Shown: positions 43,725 to 52,455 of the stretch, in pieces
Position numbering within the stretch: position 1 is the stretch's first letter
How the letters are laid out: every line of letters starts with the position of its first letter
Position numbers and translations under genes: made by a program
Notes under the pieces: model-generated
Databases searched by the model: none
What the model was told of the DNA's origin: nothing
What the model saw: the letters and a program-made list of their open reading frames with translations, nothing else
NCBI RefSeq assembly: GCF_024494655.1
Contig: NZ_JANHDL010000005.1
Coordinates: 62,001-126,000, forward strand
Reading direction: 5' to 3'
Length of the DNA stretch: 64,000 nucleotides
Origin: Halorubrum laminariae
GTDB taxonomy: Archaea > Halobacteriota > Halobacteria > Halobacteriales > Haloferacaceae

Positions 43725-46427
43725 CTATCCAGTATTCTTCATGCCGGCGGCGATACCGTTGACGGTGAGTCGGAGGGTTCGTTCCTCCTCGTCGGTCCGG
43801 TGGGTGCGACCGAGGAGATCCACCTGTAGCAGGTTCAACGGATCGACGTACGGGTTCCGACGATCGAGGCTCTCGGCGAGCCACTCACGTCGAAGGAGCT
43901 GGTCGCGTCCGCTGACTGCGAGGACCAATTCGCGGCCGCGCTCGTACTCGCCGACGAGTTCGGGGAAGAACCGCTCGCGGAGGTCGTCGTCCGCGAGGTC
44001 GGCGTACTCGGCGGCGATTTCCGGATCGGTACGGGCGAGCGCCAGCCCGGCGTTGTCGAGGGTCGTCTTGAAGAAGGGCCACTCCTCGTACATCTCGCGC
44101 AGGGTGTCGAGCCCGGCCTCCTCACCGACGGCGTCGAGGTACGCATCGATGCCGGAGGCGAGCGAGTACCAGCCGGGGAGGATGAGCCGGGTCTGCGTCC
44201 ACGAGAACACCCACGGGATCGCGCGCAGGTCTTCGACGGTACGCTCGCCGGAGCGGGAGGCGGGCCGCGAGCCGAGGTTGAGGTTCTCGACGACTGAGAT
44301 CGGCGTCGCCTGTCCGAAGTAGGAGACGAACCCGTCGCTGTTCAACAGGTCGCGGTACGTCTCCCGGGCGGCGGGAGCCATCGTCTCCATCGCGTCGACC
44401 CAGCTATCGGGCACCTCCTCGGTGGGCTCTTCGTTGGCCTCGTGGCGCGCACGGATCTGGGCGTCGAGCATCTGTTCGAGTTCGCGCTCCGCGATCCGCG
44501 GGTTGGCGTACTTCTCGGCTATCGCCTCGCCCTGCTCCGTGAACTTCACCTGTCCCGTGACCGTCTCATTGGGGAGCGCGAGCAGCGCCTCGTTCATCGG
44601 GCCACCGCCTCGTGAGATCGATCCACCGCGACCATGGAACAGTCGGAGCGTAACGCCTTCGTCTCGACAGAACCGCGCGATCCGACGCTGGTTCTCGTAG
44701 AGGTCCCAGTTCGCGGCGAGGAAGCCGTTCTCCTTGTTGGAGTCGGAATAGCCGAGCATGACTTCTTGCACGTCGCCGCGCGCGTCGAGCGCCGTCGCGT
44801 ACGCCTCGTTGTCGAACAGTGTCCCGAGAATGCGTTCGGCTCCGTTGAGCGCTGACTCGGTCTCCAAGAGCGGAACCACGTCGAGTCCGCAGTGGTCTGA
44901 CAGCGAGACGACATCGACCTGATCGGCTAAGAAGAGCACTTCGAGGACGTGGCTCGGTTCCTCGGTCATCGAGATGCAGTAGGTGTCTATCGCCTGTGCG
45001 CCGTACTCGTCTTGCCACTCGGCGAGTTCTTCGAACCGGCGGATCACCCGCTCGGTCGTCTCCGAGACGTCGCCGGGATCGTCGGTGTCGACGACCGGGT
45101 TCTCCTGTAAGATTGCTCCGGTGAGGAACTTCTGACGGGCCTCTTCGGCCATGTCGCGGTAGTCGACGCCTTCCGCGGCGACGGCCTCGGCGACGGCCTC
45201 TGTGTGGTTCTCGCGGTGGTCGCGGAGATCGAGCGAAGCGAGCGTGAGGCCGAAGGTGTCCACCTGTCGGCGAAGCGGCTCGACGAACGATTCGCGCACG
45301 GCCTCCTGTTCGTCGGCGGAGAGCGACTCGGCGATAACATCAAGATCGGCGAGGAATGCGTCGCTGTCGGGGTACTCGCCGGGGCGCACATCGTCGATGC
45401 GGTCGAGCCGCTCGCGCATCAGGCGGAGCTTCTGCCGGTACGGTTCGTCGGGATACCGCGTTCGTGCCTCCTCAACGACCGTCGGGAACCGCTCGTCGTC
45501 GTCAGCGAGCGACGCGGTGAGCGCGTCGCCGACCGCGTAGCGCTCGCCGTCCTGACTCAGGACGGCCGAGAGCCGCTTGCACTGGTCGCGGTACTTTCCG
45601 ACGGCGACCGAACGCTGGCGTTCGAGCGTCTCGTCTGTCACCTCGGGCGTGACAAAGGGGTTGCCGTCTCGGTCAGAGCCCGCCCACGAGCGGAACTCGA
45701 AGAGCTTCGGGCAGTCGATGTCGTCGTACTCGGCCGCGATCGTCTCCTCGAACTCCTCGTAGGCGTCGCCCACGACGTCGAAGAGGGTGTTCTCCAAGTA
45801 CCACTGGACGTTTCGGGCCTCGTCTTGCGGCTCCGGCGGGCGCTGGCGCACCTGTCGAGTGCCCCAGAGGCTCGTCACCTCGGCGGTGACGTCGCGCCAG
45901 ACCGCGTTCCGCTCTCGCTCCGTGAGATTCCGCTCGTCGAGTTCGCCGAGGTGGTTCGCGATCGAGCGGAGCTTCGACTTCACGGTCGACCGGCGGGCCT
46001 CCGTCGGGTGCGCGGTGAACGTCGGTTCGATGAGCACGTCAGCGAGCAGATCTTCGAGCTCCGCGGGCTCGACACCCTGCTCCGCGAACTCGGCGATCGT
46101 GGCTTCGAAGGAGTCGTGGAGGGCCCCCTCGTCGTCGGCGTTTCGGATGGCGCGTACTCGCTCGCGCTCTTCGGCGAGGTTGATCAGTTCGAAGTAGGTC
46201 GTGAACGCCCGAGCGACGATACCCTCCCGAACCTCGGAGAGGTCGTCGACCGTCTCGTGGAGCCGGTCACGACTTGATGCGTCTCCCCGACGGTAGTCGA
46301 TCGCGGCGTTACGTAGCTCCTCGACCGTCTCGTACGCTTCGGTCGAGGCCTGCGCAGCGAGGACATCTCCCACGAGCGCACCGAGCTCCCGGATGTCCGT
46401 GCGGACATCTCTGTTGTGCAACTCCAT
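43725..46427 (-). CDS. ppc: Phosphoenolpyruvate carboxylase
   Basis: 900 residues, bacterial-type PEPC that refills oxaloacetate for the TCA cycle. Seen: catalytic His in TFTAHPTEARRSTV near 140, GYSDSNKENGFLAANW near 570, the loop FHGRGGSISRGGGP near 605, and the conserved C terminus ending MKNTG. All key motifs are intact. TATA-like element at 46452-46461 on the minus strand fits ATG 46427. Convergent with the lower-GC methyltransferase gene. Confidence 0.96.
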   Translation of the reverse strand: MELHNRDVRTDIRELGALVGDVLAAQASTEAYETVEELRNAAIDYRRGDASSRDRLHETVDDLSEVREGIVARAFTTYFELINLAEERERVRAIRNADDEGALHDSFEATIAEFAEQGVEPAELEDLLADVLIEPTFTAHPTEARRSTVKSKLRSIANHLGELDERNLTERERNAVWRDVTAEVTSLWGTRQVRQRPPEPQDEARNVQWYLENTLFDVVGDAYEEFEETIAAEYDDIDCPKLFEFRSWAGSDRDGNPFVTPEVTDETLERQRSVAVGKYRDQCKRLSAVLSQDGERYAVGDALTASLADDDERFPTVVEEARTRYPDEPYRQKLRLMRERLDRIDDVRPGEYPDSDAFLADLDVIAESLSADEQEAVRESFVEPLRRQVDTFGLTLASLDLRDHRENHTEAVAEAVAAEGVDYRDMAEEARQKFLTGAILQENPVVDTDDPGDVSETTERVIRRFEELAEWQDEYGAQAIDTYCISMTEEPSHVLEVLFLADQVDVVSLSDHCGLDVVPLLETESALNGAERILGTLFDNEAYATALDARGDVQEVMLGYSDSNKENGFLAANWDLYENQRRIARFCRDEGVTLRLFHGRGGSISRGGGPMNEALLALPNETVTGQVKFTEQGEAIAEKYANPRIAERELEQMLDAQIRARHEANEEPTEEVPDSWVDAMETMAPAARETYRDLLNSDGFVSYFGQATPISVVENLNLGSRPASRSGERTVEDLRAIPWVFSWTQTRLILPGWYSLASGIDAYLDAVGEEAGLDTLREMYEEWPFFKTTLDNAGLALARTDPEIAAEYADLADDDLRERFFPELVGEYERGRELVLAVSGRDQLLRREWLAESLDRRNPYVDPLNLLQVDLLGRTHRTDEEERTLRLTVNGIAAGMKNTG

Positions 46428-46451
46428 ACCACAGGTACTACCGAGCGAGTC

Positions 46452-46461
46452 GGTTAAAAGC
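46452..46461 (-). promoter_or_regulatory. TATA-like element of ppc
   Basis: Minus-strand GCTTTTAACC, centred about 29 bases before ATG 46427. The rest of the 46428-46696 gap holds A/T-rich DNA (46498-46510) and a short run of GTCGGAGT/C-type imperfect repeats at about 46553-46575, with no gene. Confidence 0.45.
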
Positions 46462-46666
46462 GCGGTCTGAACGAATGTTTGCCTCAGAAACGAGTGAATA
46501 TATTTATCGATCGTGTGGCTCCCCTGTCCGCGTTCGTCGAGTTTGCCGGAGTTCGTCGGAGTGTGTCGGAGTTCGTTGGAGACGTGCGTTCGATGGATGC
46601 GTGACCGGACGTGGTTCTCGCTCAGATAACCGACGCGATTCCCACTCCGGTGGAGGGTTCGTCACC

Positions 46667-46675
46667 CTTTTTACC
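46667..46675 (+). promoter_or_regulatory. TATA-like element of the Rieske gene
   Basis: CTTTTTACC centred about 26 bases before ATG 46697. Confidence 0.45.
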
Positions 46676-46696
46676 GGTCCAGCCTGAACGACACGT

Positions 46697-47539
46697 ATGA
46701 GTCAGTCCGACAAGTATCCGGCAGAGTCCGGACGGCGACGCTTCGTCAAAGGCGTCGTCGGCGGCGCTGCCCTAGCGGGGGTTGGCGCGATGGGGTCGGC
46801 GACAGTGAACACCCTGACGACGGCCGGCGGCGTCGGCGGGGGGTCGACCACTGCGATGACGATCCGTCAGACCGGCGGTCCAGCACCGCGCGGGCTCCCG
46901 CAGATCCCGCTACAGGTGACCGACGACGGGTACATCGAGGGTATCTGGCCCGAGACCACGACGATCACACAAGAGGGACAGGAGGTCGAGGTCGCACAGC
47001 AGGAGCTCGGCGACAGCGGTGTCACCTACTCCGGCGCGTGGTTCCAGTACTGCGGCGTCGAGTCACAGGAGAACATCCAGCCCGGCTTCGAGTCGGACAA
47101 CCTGTTCCGCTCGGCGAGCGCCCCGCCGTACACGTGGCAGTCGGACACGTATTCGGCCGGCGACCGGATCCACGTCGACGACTTCACGGACTACGACGAG
47201 TGGGGTAACGGCATCGGTAGCGACGGCGTCGGCAAGCCGGCGAACGTCACGTGGCGCTCACAGGACACCGACGCCAGCCTCAACGTCGTCGTGATTCGCT
47301 CGACGCAGATCGAGGAGGCTGCCCAAAACGACGAGTGGCTGCAAGCGTCGACAGATCAGGGGTTCATCGCGTACCTCAATGTCTGTACGCACTTCTGTTG
47401 TATCCCCGACTACAAGGCGCTCGAAGAGTCCGCCCGCTACGACGCGGCCGACGGGACGTACTGCGTCTGTCACCAGTCGACGTACGACCCGTTCACCCTC
47501 GAAGAGGCGCTGTTCGTCGCTCGGCCCCGGCCTGAGTAG
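46697..47539 (+). CDS. Rieske iron-sulfur protein (cytochrome bc-type), Tat-exported
   Basis: 280 residues. Seen: a twin-arginine N terminus (SGRRRFVKGVVGGAALAGVGAMG) acting as signal or membrane anchor, and the 2Fe-2S ligands in NVCTHFCCIP and YCVCHQS (Cys-x-His and Cys-x2-His) near the C terminus. The long insert between anchor and cluster matches haloarchaeal QcrA/PetA proteins. No cytochrome b gene is adjacent on either side, so its redox partner is encoded elsewhere. Confidence 0.9.
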   Translation: MSQSDKYPAESGRRRFVKGVVGGAALAGVGAMGSATVNTLTTAGGVGGGSTTAMTIRQTGGPAPRGLPQIPLQVTDDGYIEGIWPETTTITQEGQEVEVAQQELGDSGVTYSGAWFQYCGVESQENIQPGFESDNLFRSASAPPYTWQSDTYSAGDRIHVDDFTDYDEWGNGIGSDGVGKPANVTWRSQDTDASLNVVVIRSTQIEEAAQNDEWLQASTDQGFIAYLNVCTHFCCIPDYKALEESARYDAADGTYCVCHQSTYDPFTLEEALFVARPRPE

Positions 47540-47589
47540 ATCTCGACTCGCCCGCCGCGCTTTTCCCCCGACTCGCCGTACGACACGTC

Positions 47590-48015
47590 ATGAGTGACGA
47601 CCCTCCCGAGCGTCCCGACCAGACGAACGAGCTAGGCGAGACGAACGAGGCAGACGGGACAGACGAGGGGGACAAAACGGAGAGAACAGGCGAGACAGAC
47701 GGGAGTGACGCAACCGACGACGATCCGTTTGCTTCCGAACTCGATCGCGCACGCAAACTCCTCGACGGCGAAGGCGTCGAGGCCCTGCACGTCGGGATCG
47801 TCCGCGACGGCGAGATCGACACCACGTTCGCCCAGCGCGACGACGAGGACGCCAGCGAGGAGGGGCTCCGCGCGCTTGCGCTGCTCGGGGCGCACGTCCG
47901 ACTCGTCGCCAACGAGGCTGGAGTCGACGCTTCCACGGTTGCCGGCGACGCCGCGACGCTCGCGGGACAGGTCGAACAGATTCCGGCGACCGCAGACGAT
48001 CTCCCTGAGGAGTGA
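47590..48015 (+). CDS. Small acidic protein, unrecognised
   Basis: 141 residues. The first 45 are a disordered Asp/Thr/Glu stretch; the remainder forms a compact alpha/beta-looking domain (FASELDRARKLLDGEGVEALHVGIVRDGEIDTTF in parts: ARKLLDGEGVEALHVGIV, LRALALLGAHVRLVANEAGV). A T-rich TATA-like element (47558-47566) is at leaderless spacing. It follows the Rieske gene by 50 bases, but no functional link is shown. Confidence 0.75.
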   Translation: MSDDPPERPDQTNELGETNEADGTDEGDKTERTGETDGSDATDDDPFASELDRARKLLDGEGVEALHVGIVRDGEIDTTFAQRDDEDASEEGLRALALLGAHVRLVANEAGVDASTVAGDAATLAGQVEQIPATADDLPEE

Positions 48016-48045
48016 CTGCACCGCCGAAACGTGACTGTGCGGTCG

Positions 48046-48495
48046 CTACTCGCTCGCGCGGATCCGCGCGAGTTGGTGGACGATACCCGCGACCGCGACC
48101 AGAAGCACCGCGAGATTGAACGCCGCGAGCGCGAGCGGCTGGTACGCCGGGTCCAGCCACGTCCGGATCGCGGTCCCGGTCTGTCCGTAGAAGCTCCAGC
48201 CGGCGACTAACGCGAGCAGGACGAGGGCGGCGAGTCCGACTCGGTCGAGGATCGCACGGAGCCGGTCCGTACCGAGGCGGTCGAGTCTCGATCCGTCTTC
48301 CGAGTCCCGTTCGGTGTCAGTTCCGCGCGGTCCGCGGCCCGCGCCGTCGGGGCGGGCTGATTTGGCGAGGCTGTCGTCGGATTCGTTGGGTGTCGTGTCG
48401 GTGGGTGTGGGCGTGTCGGTCATAGTGCGCGATGGATCCGTCTGGTCGATCGATTCGCGGTTCGCGTCGTCGGAGCGTCGGTCGTCGTCGGTCAT
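48046..48495 (-). CDS. Membrane protein with acidic soluble N terminus
   Basis: 149 residues. About 85 disordered Asp/Ser/Thr/Arg-rich residues, then two transmembrane helices (VGLAALVLLALVAGWSFYG and PLALAAFNLAVLLVAVAGIVH). Its ATG overlaps the stop of the PGF-CTERM gene by four bases (ATGA), so it is the second gene of a two-gene operon. No family recognised. Confidence 0.75.
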   Translation of the reverse strand: MTDDDRRSDDANRESIDQTDPSRTMTDTPTPTDTTPNESDDSLAKSARPDGAGRGPRGTDTERDSEDGSRLDRLGTDRLRAILDRVGLAALVLLALVAGWSFYGQTGTAIRTWLDPAYQPLALAAFNLAVLLVAVAGIVHQLARIRASE

Positions 48496-49511
48496 CGTCG
48501 CCTCCGCGCGACGAGCGCCGCGCTCGCGAGGGCGATCAGCGCGACGACGGGACCGAATCCGGGCGTCGAGTCGTCCGTGCCGCCGGCGGCGTCGTCGGCC
48601 CCGCTGTCCCGGTCTTCGGCCATGCCGCCCTCGGCAGCGTCGCGCTCGAAGTCCTCGACGGCGAACTCGACCTCCTCGACCGACTCGTCCGCGCTGATCG
48701 TCTCGCGCGGATTCAGGTTGGCGACCCCCTGTGTCTCGTCGATGAGGACGTCGTCGCTCCACAGCGCGCCGTCGACGTAGTAGTTGTAGTTCGCCGGGAC
48801 CTCGGCAGTGACGGTGATGGTGTCGGTCCGACCGGGGCGCACCGAGCCGACCGTCTCCGTGGCGTCGGCCGCGACCACGTTCGATTCGGCCTGTCGCATC
48901 AGCACGCGGAGTTCGAGCGGATCGGACGCCTCGTCGCCGCGGTTGGTCACCGAGAGCGACACCGACAGCGTGGCGGTCTCGTTGTCGGCCTCGCTCACGC
49001 TGACGGCGACGGTCGGCCAGACTTGCCCGTCGGTGAAGCCGACGGACGAGTCGGCGTACTCGGGCGTAAGCGCGCCCAACCCACCGACTCGGGTCGTCTG
49101 GCTGGCGCGGCGCTCACCGTCGGCGAACACGACCGTCTCGATGCGATAGCCGCCGGCGCGCTCGACGTCGACGGAGCCGTTTATCGTTCGCTCACTGCCG
49201 CCGTCGACCTCGCCGACATCGACTGTCGTCTCGTCGACGAGGAGGCCCGACTCCGCACCGATGGCGCGGTGACGGACGGTAACGTTCTCAACGGCCGAGC
49301 CGCGGTGCCGAAGATCGATTCCCAGCCGAAGCTCCGCGGTCTCGCCGCGGACCTCACCGGGCGAGACGACCGTGTCGACGATATGAACGTCGCCGGGACG
49401 CTCGTCGGCCGACCGCGGGTCGGCGAGCGCGTCCGGCGCGGCGACGGCCCCAATCGCAGTGACGAAAAGCACCGCGAGCGCGGCCGCCAAGAGGGCAGTT
49501 CGAGTATCCAT
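48492..49511 (-). CDS. Secreted surface protein with PGF-CTERM anchor
   Basis: 339 residues. Seen: Sec signal peptide (LLAAALAVLFVTAIGAVAAPD), two or three beta-sandwich domains of CARDB/DUF-like character (DVHIVDTVVSPGEVRGETAEL, TATLSVSLSVTNRGDEASDPL) with N-glycosylation sequons, an acidic Gly/Asp linker, and the C-terminal tripartite signal STPGFGPVVALIALASAALVARRRR read as PGF motif, helix and Arg cluster. Known: PGF-CTERM proteins are processed by archaeosortase A and lipid-attached. Start ATG 49511 with TATA at 49533-49542. Confidence 0.85.
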   Translation of the reverse strand: MDTRTALLAAALAVLFVTAIGAVAAPDALADPRSADERPGDVHIVDTVVSPGEVRGETAELRLGIDLRHRGSAVENVTVRHRAIGAESGLLVDETTVDVGEVDGGSERTINGSVDVERAGGYRIETVVFADGERRASQTTRVGGLGALTPEYADSSVGFTDGQVWPTVAVSVSEADNETATLSVSLSVTNRGDEASDPLELRVLMRQAESNVVAADATETVGSVRPGRTDTITVTAEVPANYNYYVDGALWSDDVLIDETQGVANLNPRETISADESVEEVEFAVEDFERDAAEGGMAEDRDSGADDAAGGTDDSTPGFGPVVALIALASAALVARRRR

Positions 49512-49532
49512 GGTCGATACGTCAAAACGGCG

Positions 49533-49542
49533 GCATATATGC
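49533..49542 (-). promoter_or_regulatory. TATA box of the PGF-CTERM operon
   Basis: GCATATATGC, a ten-base palindrome centred about 27 bases before ATG 49511. Confidence 0.55.
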
Positions 49543-49615
49543 TTTGTCTGGTTGATCGCCCGTTCTCTCGACATCCTTCGGGACGGCCAGCGGTTCGCTT
49601 GCGAGCCCGCCGCGT

Positions 49616-50146
49616 TCAGAGGATTCGATATCGTCCGCCGGACTCAGAGAGGTCTCCGCGGCGCGTCAGCTTTTCGAGAATCGTCCGAGCAGTCTCTGCA
49701 GACATACCGTGATCCGCCGCGCGCTCGACGACGGCCGCCTCGGTGGGATCGTCTGCCGCCTCGACGGCGTGTCGAACGATCTCAGTGCGACTCTTCGAGT
49801 CCGACCTACCACCCTCCGCGCGGGCTCCAGCCTCGGCAACCGCGTCCGCGTCGATCCCCGCGGCTTCGAGGTACTCGTCGTCGTCAACGCCGGCGTCGTC
49901 GACGGCGTGTTCGAGTTCCGAGACATGCGCCACGTCGGCGAACGCCGCGCTCTCGTCGCGCTTCTTCGCGAGCAGGGCGGCGCGAGCCTCGCGGGCGGCC
50001 GCGCGGTCGTCGGACTCGAAGAAGCGCTTGAGTTTCGTCGTTCGATGGGTCTTCCCGCAGCGCGGACAGGTCGCGCTGTCGCTCGTCTGCGGGTCGGAGA
50101 GCAGCCACATGGCCGCACACTCGTTGCAGCCGACGACCGCGTACAT
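49616..50146 (-). CDS. Zinc-ribbon protein with C-terminal winged helix (DUF5817-like)
   Basis: 176 residues. Seen: N-terminal zinc ribbon with CNECAAMW and CPRCGKTHR (two CxxC knuckles) in the first 35 residues, a charged helical linker, and a C-terminal helix-turn-helix (IVRHAVEAADDPTEAAVVERAADHGMSAETARTILEKL in parts: AAVVERAADHGMSAETA, RTILEKLTRRGDL). Probably nucleic-acid binding; the target is unknown. It lies 68 bases downstream of the kinase gene on the same strand, so it could be read with the pentose bisphosphate genes. Confidence 0.8.
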   Translation of the reverse strand: MYAVVGCNECAAMWLLSDPQTSDSATCPRCGKTHRTTKLKRFFESDDRAAAREARAALLAKKRDESAAFADVAHVSELEHAVDDAGVDDDEYLEAAGIDADAVAEAGARAEGGRSDSKSRTEIVRHAVEAADDPTEAAVVERAADHGMSAETARTILEKLTRRGDLSESGGRYRIL

Positions 50147-50214
50147 ACATCCGCGTTCGCCGGGATCGGGTTTGAATCCTCGGTCGCCGGCCGGTTCGAC
50201 CGTCCGTCGCCGAC

Positions 50215-51411
50215 TCACACCCGGATCTCGATCAGCAGGTCCGACTCGGGCGAGTCGCCCATCATGTCGCGGACCCGGTCCCACGAGAGGTCGACGCGGG
50301 CGGTCACGGCCTCGGCCGCGAGCGCACCGCAGGCGTTTCCGACGAGAAGCGGCACCTGATAGTCCCGCGGGTCGTGTGAGAATCTGCCGTCGATCACGTG
50401 GGGGTCGCGGAGGGCCGCGCCAAGGAAGCCGGCTGCGAACGCGTCGCCCGCGCCCGTTGTGTCGACGGGATCGATGTCGAACCCGGGGTGTGAGACATCG
50501 CCGTGTGGAGTCCGGATCGTCGCGCCGTCGCTCCCGAGTTTGATCGCGACGACGCGGTCGTCGGGCTCCCACGGGTCGATGTCGGTCGCCGCGGCGAGCG
50601 CGTCGGCCTCGCGGTCGTTCAAGAAGAGCACGTCGGTCGCGCGGAGCGCAGCGTCGAACTCGCGGTCCCCGGCGCGTCGTCCGGGGTCAAAGCTCCGGGT
50701 CGCGCCCGCCTCGCCCGCGGCCGTCGCCATCGCGGCGGCGGTCTCCGGTTGCTGGCTGGTGAGGTGGAGGTGGTCGGCCGCGCGAAGCGTGTCGGGGTCG
50801 AACTCGGCCGCCGAGAACGACTCGTTCGCGCCGTCGTTCGCCAGCATCAACAGCTCCCCGTCGCCGTCAACGATCACGTACTTCACCGAGGTCGGCGCGT
50901 CGGCGTCGACGAGCACCTGTCCGGGGTCAACGCCGGCGCTCGCCAGTTCGCGGAGCGCCAGTGCGCCCGACTCGTCGCCGCCGACACTCCCGTAGACGAC
51001 CGACTGACCGCCGAGACCGACGAGGCCGACCGCGACGTTCGCGGCGCTGCCGCCGCCCGACTGTTCGAGCCGCTCGATGCGGGTCTCGCCGTCCGGCTCG
51101 GGCAGCCGATCGACGTGGATCGTCACGTCCCAGTTGATATGGCCGGCCGAGACTACCTTCGGCACGCGGCCGGCCGACTCCGGCTCTAGGTCGGGATCGT
51201 CAACGGGGTCGTCACTGCCGGTCGAATCGGAATCGTCGACGGGGTCGTCACTAGGTGCGTCAGCGTCTCCGGCAGGATTCGGGTCCTCCGTCGAGTCGTC
51301 GTCCGCCGACTCCCACTCGGTGACCTCCTCGTTCCACTCCGCCACTTCGGCCTCCCAGTCGTTCGGCCTCGTTCCGCGCTCGGTGGGGCCGTCGTCACCC
51401 TCTCCGTTCAT
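50215..51411 (-). CDS. PfkB-family sugar kinase, probable ribose-1-phosphate kinase
   Basis: 398 residues. Seen: an 80-residue acidic extension, then the PfkB/ribokinase fold with SAGHINWDVTIHVDRLPEP, SGGGSAANVAVGLVGLG, and the C-terminal signature DTTGAGDAFAAGFLGA with catalytic Asp. Overlaps the ribose-1,5-bisphosphate isomerase stop by ATGA. Known: the haloarchaeal Rubisco-free route uses an ATP-dependent ribose-1-phosphate kinase to make ribose 1,5-bisphosphate. Coupling to the isomerase supports that role; substrate is inferred from context. Confidence 0.85.
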   Translation of the reverse strand: MNGEGDDGPTERGTRPNDWEAEVAEWNEEVTEWESADDDSTEDPNPAGDADAPSDDPVDDSDSTGSDDPVDDPDLEPESAGRVPKVVSAGHINWDVTIHVDRLPEPDGETRIERLEQSGGGSAANVAVGLVGLGGQSVVYGSVGGDESGALALRELASAGVDPGQVLVDADAPTSVKYVIVDGDGELLMLANDGANESFSAAEFDPDTLRAADHLHLTSQQPETAAAMATAAGEAGATRSFDPGRRAGDREFDAALRATDVLFLNDREADALAAATDIDPWEPDDRVVAIKLGSDGATIRTPHGDVSHPGFDIDPVDTTGAGDAFAAGFLGAALRDPHVIDGRFSHDPRDYQVPLLVGNACGALAAEAVTARVDLSWDRVRDMMGDSPESDLLIEIRV

Positions 51412-52379
51412 GGTTCTTCCCACGGTTCCACGGCTCCTTCTCCGAACAGCTCTCGCATCAACGTCACGATGCTTTCGGGGGGGAACTGCCCCTGTTCCGT
51501 GACAATCGCATCCATGTACCGCGGCGGCGTCACGTCGAACGCCGGGTTCTCGACGGCTATCTCGCCGACCGCTTCTCGGGCCTCTTGATCGATCACTTCG
51601 CTCTCGTCGCGCATCTCGATTTCGACGGTGTGGCCCGTCAGCGTCTCCGGGTGGAGCTTGATCGTTTGGGCCGCGGTCATGATCGGGACGCCGCGCTCGC
51701 GGGCGTTAACGGCGAGCCCCGACGTACCGATCTTGTTTATCACGCCGCCGTCGGCGGCGATCGAGTCGGCCCCGACGAGGACGTGGTCGACCTCGTCGAG
51801 GTACCGACGCGCCGCGGAGTCGACGATGAGTGTAACCGGGACGCCGGCGTCGCGCAACTGCTCGGCGGTGATGTGCCCCTGCTGGCGCGGGCGCGTCTCC
51901 TTGACGACCGCCGAGATCGACTTCCCCTGTTCGACGGCGGCCTCGATACACGCGAGCGCGTCCGTCGAATGACAGTGGGTCATCACGGTGTCGCCGTCGG
52001 TGAGGCGGTTCGCGCCGACGCGACCCAAGTCCTCCTGTGCGCGGTCCAGCTGCCTGACGAACGCCTCGCTCGCGTCAACGACGCTCCGTCTGAGGGCGTC
52101 GACCGAGTCACCCTCCATCCGCTGGAGGACGTACCGGAGGGCGTTCGGCAGCGACACCGCGGTCGGCCGGGTCTCGCGGAGCGTCCGCGCGGCCGATCGA
52201 ATCGACGTGCGGAATGCCGACGGATCGCTCGCGGTCTCCCCACCCCCGGCCGCCGCGCGGGCCTGCACGGCGAGTGCCTCCGCGGCCGCCGAGGCGATGG
52301 TCGCCGCCCCACGGATCTCCATCGTCGCGATCGAGTCGGCGATCTCTCGCACCGCAGCCGCCGGTTCCGTGTCAGTCAT
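51408..52379 (-). CDS. Ribose-1,5-bisphosphate isomerase
   Basis: 323 residues, eIF2B-alpha/MtnA superfamily. It converts ribose 1,5-bisphosphate to ribulose 1,5-bisphosphate. Seen: MEIRGAATIASAAAEAL, catalytic Cys136 in VMTHCHSTDAL, ETRPRQQGHITAEQL, and Asp205 in VGADSIAADGGVINKIGTS; these Cys and Asp correspond to the pair known from the Thermococcus enzyme. An eIF2B subunit or MtnA is less likely given the Cys-His-Ser motif and the neighbours. First gene of the isomerase-kinase pair; TATA box lies inside an inverted repeat. Confidence 0.9.
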   Translation of the reverse strand: MTDTEPAAAVREIADSIATMEIRGAATIASAAAEALAVQARAAAGGGETASDPSAFRTSIRSAARTLRETRPTAVSLPNALRYVLQRMEGDSVDALRRSVVDASEAFVRQLDRAQEDLGRVGANRLTDGDTVMTHCHSTDALACIEAAVEQGKSISAVVKETRPRQQGHITAEQLRDAGVPVTLIVDSAARRYLDEVDHVLVGADSIAADGGVINKIGTSGLAVNARERGVPIMTAAQTIKLHPETLTGHTVEIEMRDESEVIDQEAREAVGEIAVENPAFDVTPPRYMDAIVTEQGQFPPESIVTLMRELFGEGAVEPWEEP

Positions 52380-52394
52380 ACCGATCCGGTAGCC

Positions 52395-52419
52395 CGCCCG
52401 GTATTTATAAAACCGGGCG
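52395..52419. promoter_or_regulatory. Inverted repeat enclosing the TATA box of the isomerase-kinase genes
   Basis: Arms CGCCCGGT (52395-52402) and ACCGGGCG (52412-52419) match perfectly around the nine-base centre ATTTATAAA. The centre is a TATA box about 28 bases before the isomerase ATG at 52379. A symmetric protein bound here would cover the TATA box, so this is a good operator candidate. Confidence 0.6.
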
Positions 52420-52455
52420 AGCGAGCCGTCCGTCTCGTTACGTCCCGATTCGCAG

